From: Streptomyces fuscichromogenes
GTDB lineage: Bacteria; Actinomycetota; Actinomycetes; Streptomycetales; Streptomycetaceae
Assembly: GCF_014645815.1 (NCBI RefSeq)
Contig: NZ_BMML01000013.1
Span: forward strand, 186,001 to 250,000
Reading direction: 5' to 3'
Length of the DNA stretch: 64,000 nt
Each line of letters starts with the position of its first letter. The first letter of the stretch is position 1. A model generated the notes under the pieces. That model made no database searches and was not told the origin of the DNA. It worked only from the letters and a program-made list of their open reading frames with translations. Shown piece after piece: positions 59,010 through 64,000 of the stretch. Both the position numbers and the translations under genes were made by a program.

Positions 59010-60023
59010 TCAGAGCCAGTTCCTGACGGTCTCGACCAGGCGGGCCGGGTCGGGGCCGACGGGGGCGATGTCCAGCATGGTCACGCCCGCCTCGCGGAAG
59101 GCGGCGATGCGGTCCCGGACATAGCCCTCGGGGCCGCACAGGGATATGAGCTCGCAGAACTCGTCCGGTACGGCCGCCTCGGCCTCCTTCTTGCGTCCGG
59201 CGAGGTACAGCTCCTGGATGAGCCGGGCCTCCTTCTCGTAGCCGTAGGCGACGGCGAGGTCGTTGTAGAAGTTCTTGCCGGGCGCTCCCATGCCGCCGAC
59301 GTACAGGGCGATCCGCGGGCGGACCAGGTCCCGGGCGGCGGCCGCGTCCTCGCCGATCGCGAGCAGGCCGCCGGCGACGATCTTCAGCTCACCGAGGGCC
59401 GGGTCACGACGGGCGGCGCCCTCCGCCAGCGGAGTCCCCCAGACCTGGTGCGCCTTCTCGGGGATGAACAGGGTCGGCAGCCAGCCGTCGGCGATCTCGG
59501 CGGTCATCCGGACGTTGGCGGGGCCCAGGGCGGCCACGTAGAGCGGGACGGCGGCGCGGACCGGCCTGGTGAGGATCTTGAGGGGTTTGCCGAGGCCGCC
59601 GGGGCGGGGCATGTCGGTGATGCCGTGGTGGTCGATGACCTCGCGGCGCAGGATCCGCCGGGTCAGCTCGATCGTCTCCCGGGTACGGCCGAGCGGCTTG
59701 TCGTACGCCTTGCCGTGCCAGCCCTCGATCACCTGCGGGCCGGAGGCGCCGAGTCCGATGATCGCGCGCCCGCCGGAGACCGCGTCGAGGCCGGCGGCCG
59801 TCTGGGCGATGAGGGCGGGGGTACGGGAGTAGACGTTGAGGATCGCGGAGCCGATCTTCATGCGCTCGGTGCGGGCGGCCAGATAGCCCATGAGCGTGGG
59901 TGCGTCGAAGCCGTAGGCCTCCGCGACCCAGACCGCGTCGAGGCCCGCCGACTCCAGTGCGGCGGCCTGGTCCGCGGCGGTACGCGGGTCGCCCGCGTAG
60001 TCGAGGAAGGTCGAGAGCTCCAT
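59010..60023 (-). CDS. LLM-class F420-dependent oxidoreductase
   Basis: A 337-residue TIM-barrel oxidoreductase of the luciferase-like monooxygenase class. ESAGLDAVWVAEAYGFDAPT and SGGRAIIGLGASGPQVIEGWHG are the group's conserved strands; LGPANVRMTAEIADGWLPT is the C-terminal cofactor site, as in F420-dependent enzymes. Substrate is unknown; its operon suggests a CoA thioester or lipid. The ATG shares one base with the CaiB/BaiF stop (TGATG), so the two are co-translated. Confidence 0.9.
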   Translation of the reverse strand: MELSTFLDYAGDPRTAADQAAALESAGLDAVWVAEAYGFDAPTLMGYLAARTERMKIGSAILNVYSRTPALIAQTAAGLDAVSGGRAIIGLGASGPQVIEGWHGKAYDKPLGRTRETIELTRRILRREVIDHHGITDMPRPGGLGKPLKILTRPVRAAVPLYVAALGPANVRMTAEIADGWLPTLFIPEKAHQVWGTPLAEGAARRDPALGELKIVAGGLLAIGEDAAAARDLVRPRIALYVGGMGAPGKNFYNDLAVAYGYEKEARLIQELYLAGRKKEAEAAVPDEFCELISLCGPEGYVRDRIAAFREAGVTMLDIAPVGPDPARLVETVRNWL

Positions 60024-61186
60024 CAGGTGGCGTCCTTGTCGTGGTCGGCGTCAGGGTCGTCGAGGAGTGCCGGCACGTCCCAGTCGCGGGCCACTTCGGC
60101 GGTGTCCGCGCCCGGCCGGGCGGGGGCGGTGCGCACGGTCGTGGGGGTGGCGGAGAAGCGCGGGGCGGGGGCGGGCTGGGTGATGCCGCCGTGGTCGGTG
60201 AAGGTGCCGCGGGCGGCCAGATGGGGGTGGTGCGGGGCCTCGCGCAGCGAGAGGACGGGGGCCACGCAGGCGTCGGAGCCCTCGAAGACCGCCGTCCACT
60301 CGTCCCGGGTACGGGCCTTGAAGCGGACGGCGACGCGCTCACGCAGCTCGCCCCAGCGGGTCCAGTCCTTGCGGGCGTCCGCCAGGTCGTCCAGGCCGCC
60401 GAGCAGCCGGAGGAACTCGGCGTAGAACTGGGGCTCCAGGGCGCCGACCGCCATGTGGCCGCCGTCGGCGGTCTCGTAGGTGCCGTAGTACGGGCAGCCG
60501 CCGTCCAGCAGGTTGGCCGCGCGCCGGTCCTGCCAGCGGCCCGCGGCCACCATGCCGTGGATCATCGAGGTGAGGTGCGCGGTGCCGTCCACGATGGCGG
60601 CGTCCACGACCTGGCCGGTGCCGGTCGCGCGCGCGTGGTGCAGGGCGGCCAGGACGCCGACGACGAGGTAGAGGGAGCCGCCCGCGTAGTCGCCGAGCAG
60701 GTTGGCGGGGACGGCCGGCGGTTCGTCGGGGCGGCCGATCATGCCGAGGGTGCCGGTGAGGGCGATGTAGGCGACGTCGTGGCCGGCGCGGTGGGCGAGC
60801 GGTCCCTCCTGGCCCCAGCCGGTCATCCGGCCGTAGACCAGGCGGGGGTTGCGGGCACGGCAGTCCTCGGGGCCGACGCCGAGCCGCTCGGCGACGCCGG
60901 GGCGGTAGCCCTCGATCAGGATGTCGGCGCGCTCGGCGAGGTCGAGGACGCGGGCGGGGCCGTCCGGGGACTTGAGGTCGACGAGCACCGAGCGCTTGTT
61001 GCGGTTGGTGACGTCGTACGCCGGGTCGACGGCGAGCCCCGGGCCGCCCGGCCGGTCTACGCGGACCACCTCGGCGCCCAGGTCGGCGAGGAGCATGGCG
61101 GCGAACGGGCCCGGGCCGATGCCGGCCAGCTCGACCACACGCACGCCGGAGAGCGGGCCGTGTCCTGGCGTCCCTGCCGTGGTCAT
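60023..61186 (-). CDS. CaiB/BaiF CoA-transferase (alpha-methylacyl-CoA racemase-like)
   Basis: A 387-residue class III CoA-transferase family protein. VRVVELAGIGPGPFAAMLLADLGAEVVRVD is the N-terminal Rossmann part (conserved from VELAG), NRNKRSVLVDLKSPDG and RLVYGRMTGWGQEGPLAHRAGHD follow, the latter with the catalytic-position His/Asp. GCPYYGTYETADGGHMAVGA matches alpha-methylacyl-CoA racemases more than transferases. A role in branched-chain acyl-CoA breakdown is inferred. The ATG at 61186 is chosen (GGGGGC upstream); an ATG at 61201 is an alternative. Confidence 0.88.
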   Translation of the reverse strand: MTTAGTPGHGPLSGVRVVELAGIGPGPFAAMLLADLGAEVVRVDRPGGPGLAVDPAYDVTNRNKRSVLVDLKSPDGPARVLDLAERADILIEGYRPGVAERLGVGPEDCRARNPRLVYGRMTGWGQEGPLAHRAGHDVAYIALTGTLGMIGRPDEPPAVPANLLGDYAGGSLYLVVGVLAALHHARATGTGQVVDAAIVDGTAHLTSMIHGMVAAGRWQDRRAANLLDGGCPYYGTYETADGGHMAVGALEPQFYAEFLRLLGGLDDLADARKDWTRWGELRERVAVRFKARTRDEWTAVFEGSDACVAPVLSLREAPHHPHLAARGTFTDHGGITQPAPAPRFSATPTTVRTAPARPGADTAEVARDWDVPALLDDPDADHDKDAT

Positions 61187-61365
61187 GCCGCCCCCAGTCA
61201 TGTGACACAACTGATGTAACACCGACGATGTTAAGAACACGTTCCACTGGGCACAAGGGTGGACGAGCAAGCGCTTAGTCAAGATACCCCGTGGGGGTGC
61301 GCCCGCACTCCTCACGCTAGCCTCAGCCACCGACAACGGCGCGGGTTGCAGGACCGAGAGGTGTC

Positions 61366-62544
61366 ATGAGCAGGCTGAAGACGACGGACCGTCCCTATGA
61401 CCTCGTGCTTTTCGGAGCCACCGGCTTCGTCGGCGAGCTCACCGCCGAGTACCTCGCCGCACACGCGCCTCAGGGCCTGCGCTGGGCCGTGGCGGCCCGG
61501 GACGAGCACCGGCTGGAGGCGCTGCGCGCGCGGCTGCCGGGCGGCGCCGAGGTCGGGGTGCTGCACGCCGACGCGGCGGAGCCCGCCACCGTCCGCGCCC
61601 TCGCCGAGCACGCGCGCGTGGTGGCCACGACGGTCGGTCCCTACGGCCGGTACGGCGAGGATCTGGTCGAGGCCTGCGCGGACACCGGCGCCGACTATCT
61701 GGACCTGTGCGGCGAGCCGGAGTTCGTGGACCTGATGTACGTCCGGCACGACGCACGCGCGCGTGAGACGGGCGCCCGCCTGGTGCACGCGTGCGGTTTC
61801 GACTCGGTCCCGCACGACCTGGGCGCGTACTTCACGGTCCGGCAGCTGCCGGAGGGCGTGCCGCTGACCGTGGACGGGTTCGTCACCGCCGACGCCACCT
61901 TCTCCGGCGGCACCTTCGCCTCCGCGCTGGACCAGTTCGCGCGCCCCCGGCAGCTGATCGCCGCCGCGCGGGACCGTGCCCGGCACGAGCCCCGGCTGCT
62001 CGGCCGGCGGGCGAGCGCGCCGACGGGCGTCCCGCGCTTCGCACCCGAGGTCGGCGCCTGGGCGCTGCCGCTGCCCACCATCGACGCCCAGATCGTGCGC
62101 CGTTCGGCGACGGCCCTGGACCGCTACGGCCCCGACTTCCGCTACCGGCACTACGCGGCCGTCAGGCATCTGCCGATGGCGCTCGGAGGGGTCGCGGCGG
62201 TCGGCGCGGTCGCGGCGGCCGCCCAGCTGCCGCCCGCCCGGCGCTGGCTGTCGGACCGGCTCAGGCCCGGGGACGGCCCGGACGCGGAGAAGCGGGCCCG
62301 CAGCTGGTTCACGGTCCGGTTCGTCGGCGAGGGCGGCGGACGGCGGGTGTTCACCGAGGTCTCGGGCGGGGACCCCGGCTACGGCGAGACGGCGAAGATG
62401 TTCGCCGAGGCCGCCCTGTCGCTCGCCTTCGACGACCTGCCGCCGACGGCGGGCCAGGTCACCACCGCGCAGGCGATGGGCGACGCGCTCACCGAGCGGC
62501 TGCGGACGGCGGGCATCGGGTTCCGGGTGGCCGCGACGTCTTGA
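61366..62544 (+). CDS. Saccharopine-dehydrogenase-like / trans-acting enoyl reductase family protein
   Basis: A 392-residue Rossmann-fold protein. DLVLFGATGFVGELTAEYLA is the dinucleotide motif, VVATTVGPYGRYGEDLVEACA and HACGFDSVPHDLGAYF are the conserved blocks of the mycobacterial trans-acting enoyl reductase/saccharopine dehydrogenase-like group. A hydrophobic stretch (MALGGVAAVGAVAAAAQL, about residues 268-286) may contact the membrane. It may act on lipid-linked substrates. The ATG at 61366 follows GAGAGGTG. It is divergent from the CaiB/BaiF gene across 179 bp. Confidence 0.87.
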   Translation: MSRLKTTDRPYDLVLFGATGFVGELTAEYLAAHAPQGLRWAVAARDEHRLEALRARLPGGAEVGVLHADAAEPATVRALAEHARVVATTVGPYGRYGEDLVEACADTGADYLDLCGEPEFVDLMYVRHDARARETGARLVHACGFDSVPHDLGAYFTVRQLPEGVPLTVDGFVTADATFSGGTFASALDQFARPRQLIAAARDRARHEPRLLGRRASAPTGVPRFAPEVGAWALPLPTIDAQIVRRSATALDRYGPDFRYRHYAAVRHLPMALGGVAAVGAVAAAAQLPPARRWLSDRLRPGDGPDAEKRARSWFTVRFVGEGGGRRVFTEVSGGDPGYGETAKMFAEAALSLAFDDLPPTAGQVTTAQAMGDALTERLRTAGIGFRVAATS

Positions 62545-62612
62545 GGGCCTGTCTGACAGTTCCCGCCTGCCGCGCAGGCCCTGGCGGACGTTTCCGGCAG
62601 ACCCGGCCGCCG

Positions 62613-62759
62613 TCAGGCCTGCCACGCCAGCACGGTGTACAGCATCCCGACGATCCAGGCGAACCCCGCCACCACGGAAAGGACCAGCGCCGCGTTCACG
62701 GCGCGCCCGGCGGACGGGGCGGGGGCGGCCACGGGCTTGGGTGCACGGTGTGTCGTCAT
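62613..62759 (-). CDS. Small single-helix membrane protein
   Basis: A 48-residue protein beginning MTTHRAPKPVAAPAP and containing one hydrophobic helix (AALVLSVVAGFAWIVGMLY). No family is recognised. The ATG at 62759 is chosen because the longer frame to 62795 adds residues without a ribosome site. It may follow the endonuclease V gene on the same strand, 61 bp away. Confidence 0.6.
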   Translation of the reverse strand: MTTHRAPKPVAAPAPSAGRAVNAALVLSVVAGFAWIVGMLYTVLAWQA

Positions 62760-62820
62760 GCGGGCAAGCCTGCCGTCGCTCGGTAACAGCGGCATCCGTA
62801 CTCGTACTCAGAATCGCTAC

Positions 62821-63513
62821 TCAGGCCTGAGCTTCACGCAGCGCCCGGCGGCACAGCGTGTCCGCGCGGCGGGTGGTCTCCGGCAGGCGGTACTCAGGGG
62901 TGAGCGCGAGCGTGTGGGCGCAGGCGTTGTCGAGGCTCACCCGGTGGCCGACGGAGACGAACACCGGTTTCACGGCCGCCCGGGTACGCAGGGCGCGGCC
63001 GACCTCCTCGGCGCCGGCGAGCAGCGGCGCGTGGCTGCCGCGCGGGGCGTCCGGGTCGTCGTACGCGAAGGTGAAGGGATTCTTGGCGACGCCGACGGTG
63101 GGCAGGCCGGTCAGAACGCCCAGGTGGCTGGCGAGACCGAAGCGGCGCGGGTGGGCGAGACCGTAACCGTCGCAGACGACCAGACCCGGCGGACAGGGCA
63201 GGGCGTCGAGGGCGGCCCGTACGGTCGGGATCTCGCGGAAGGCGAGCAGTCCCGGCACGTACGGGAAGGAGACCCTGCCGACGGCGGTCGCCTCGGCGAC
63301 GACGTCCAGGGTCGCCGCGTCCAGGACGACGGCCGCCGCGGCGACCAGGTCGCGCTCGTCGTCGTAGGCCACGTCGACGCCGGTCACATGACCGGTGCCG
63401 GGCGCCGGGCCGGGCTCGTCGAGGACCACCCGCCCCCGCAGCCCGTCCTGCACCGCCAGTGCCTCGGCCTCGGTCGCGGGCCAGCCCGCGGGTACGCGTA
63501 CGGTCGTCGTCAT
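62821..63513 (-). CDS. nfi: Endonuclease V
   Basis: A 230-residue DNA-repair enzyme that nicks one base beyond deoxyinosine. GVDVAYDDERD carries the catalytic Asp, SFPYVPGLLAFREIP is the conserved wedge and PYIP-like motif, VVCDGYGLAHPRRFGLASHLG carries the second metal-binding Asp, and VGHRVSLDNACAHTL the third. The ATG at 63513 is chosen because homology starts at once; the frame continues 72 codons upstream with poor sequence. No strong ribosome site is visible. Confidence 0.93.
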   Translation of the reverse strand: MTTTVRVPAGWPATEAEALAVQDGLRGRVVLDEPGPAPGTGHVTGVDVAYDDERDLVAAAAVVLDAATLDVVAEATAVGRVSFPYVPGLLAFREIPTVRAALDALPCPPGLVVCDGYGLAHPRRFGLASHLGVLTGLPTVGVAKNPFTFAYDDPDAPRGSHAPLLAGAEEVGRALRTRAAVKPVFVSVGHRVSLDNACAHTLALTPEYRLPETTRRADTLCRRALREAQA

Positions 63514-63777
63514 GGTGGATACGAGCGTACGGCGTGCCACGCCCCGCGGATCCGCCCCGCCGAGGCGGCTGCGACGAGAACAGGCACCTCGACCGGGTTT
63601 CGCACCTCGGTCGCGGGGGTTCTTCCGGCGGTGGGACGGCACGTCCTCGGTGGACGTCCGGCTCGCGGTCCCGGACTCGCCGGAGGAGCGCGTTCGTTGT
63701 CGAGCGCGCTCTCCTCGATGTGGTCGCACCGGCGTTCCCGGTTCGGGCCGGACCGGCGTGGAACGGGTGTCCGACGG

Positions 63778-64000
63778 TCAGTTCTCCAGGCGGGCCGCCC
63801 GTCCCTGTTCGCCGGCCGCCCAGCAGCTGAGGTCCGGTGTGCAGGTCACCGTGTCGTAGGAACCGGTGTCGACGGTCCGCCAGGTGCGGCCGCCGTCGGT
63901 GGTCAGGTCGGTGCCGGTGGGGCCGACGGCGAGCGCCGTGGTGCGGCTGTGCGGGAGCCAGGCCACGCCCGAGCGGTAGGCGGGCGGCGGGGTGGCGGCG
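63778..64000 (-). CDS. BNR/YCF48-like beta-propeller protein, 5' end outside window
   Basis: The last 73 or so residues of a leftward gene that enters from beyond the window edge. RSGVAWLPHSRTTALAVGPTGTD and TDGGRTWRTVDTGSYDTVTC form one propeller blade with the Asp-box S/T-x-D-G-G-x-T-W, and the end reads CWAAGEQGRAARLEN. Streptomyces homologues are secreted proteins labelled oxidoreductase or photosystem-assembly-like; activity is unknown. A start at 63966 would be internal to the blade and is not used. Confidence 0.75.
   Translation of the reverse strand, partial: AATPPPAYRSGVAWLPHSRTTALAVGPTGTDLTTDGGRTWRTVDTGSYDTVTCTPDLSCWAAGEQGRAARLEN

Noticed and set aside
63514..63777. Possible gene in the gap between endonuclease V and the propeller protein
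   Set aside because: Frames here are Arg-rich with atypical third positions and no ribosome site; treated as non-coding.

Overview
The window is chromosomal DNA of a Streptomyces (or very close relative). G+C is very high, third codon positions are almost all G or C, GTG and TTG starts are common, genes overlap by GTGA/ATGA, and several starts look leaderless. The gene order hpnC-hpnD-hpnE-polyprenyl synthetase-shc-hpnG-hpnH-ispG-dxs-hpnO, next to a teichoic-type exporter operon and idi, is the arrangement I recall from Streptomyces hopanoid loci (S. coelicolor SCO6750-6771). No rRNA, tRNA, CRISPR array, transposase or phage gene was recognised.

Layout. 1-12.8 kb is a mixed metabolic and regulatory segment: a truncated DUF4037 gene with a TTA codon, an MBL hydrolase, a Leu/Val/Glu/Phe-type dehydrogenase behind a clear promoter, an MFS pump with an XRE-cupin regulator and a divergent GNAT, a TetR regulator, an SGNH hydrolase, a Tat-exported DUF6250 protein under a LacI-type operator, a LysM-M23 peptidase behind a c-di-AMP riboswitch, a GH36 alpha-galactosidase and a tyrosine phosphatase. 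12.6-26.4 kb is the hopanoid operon, read leftward. It holds squalene formation (HpnCDE), FPP supply, cyclisation (Shc), side-chain building (HpnH, HpnG, HpnO) and its own MEP-pathway feeders (Dxs, IspG). It ends in an XRE-cupin regulator with paired palindromic operators and a 40-residue DUF6126 membrane protein.

26.7-33.8 kb is a second tight leftward operon ending at a strong hairpin terminator. It encodes a DUF5941/CDP-alcohol transferase fusion, a nucleotidyltransferase, a glycerol-1-phosphate-dehydrogenase-like enzyme, a second CDP-alcohol transferase, a GT2 glycosyltransferase and a TagGH-like ABC exporter. I infer an uncharacterised polyol-phosphate envelope glycan or glycolipid. A CDF metal transporter and type I idi follow.

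35.9-51 kb carries mostly single genes: an anti-sigma-type kinase, an enoyl-CoA hydratase, an SCO6745-family HTH protein, Tex, a DUF1003 protein, an ABC-F ATPase, a flavin oxidase, S15 and M1 peptidases, a macro-domain protein and an amino-acid permease. At least seven starts in 36.7-51.3 kb have a TANNNT-like or GATACT hexamer 6-8 nt upstream and no Shine-Dalgarno, which suggests leaderless mRNAs. 51.3-55.3 kb has a MerR regulator and a 1,075-residue NB-ARC + KAP double NTPase, the most unusual protein here. 55.5-62.5 kb is a fatty-acyl-CoA degradation set (FadB-like, thiolase, LLM oxidoreductase, CaiB/BaiF transferase, divergent enoyl-reductase-like protein). The window closes with a small membrane protein, endonuclease V and the end of a BNR/YCF48-like protein.

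Intergenic gaps above 300 bases: 9075-9544 holds the riboswitch, and I see nothing supportable in its upstream third; 26396-26692 holds candidate hopanoid promoter elements and a terminator; 33766-34201 holds no gene that I can support.
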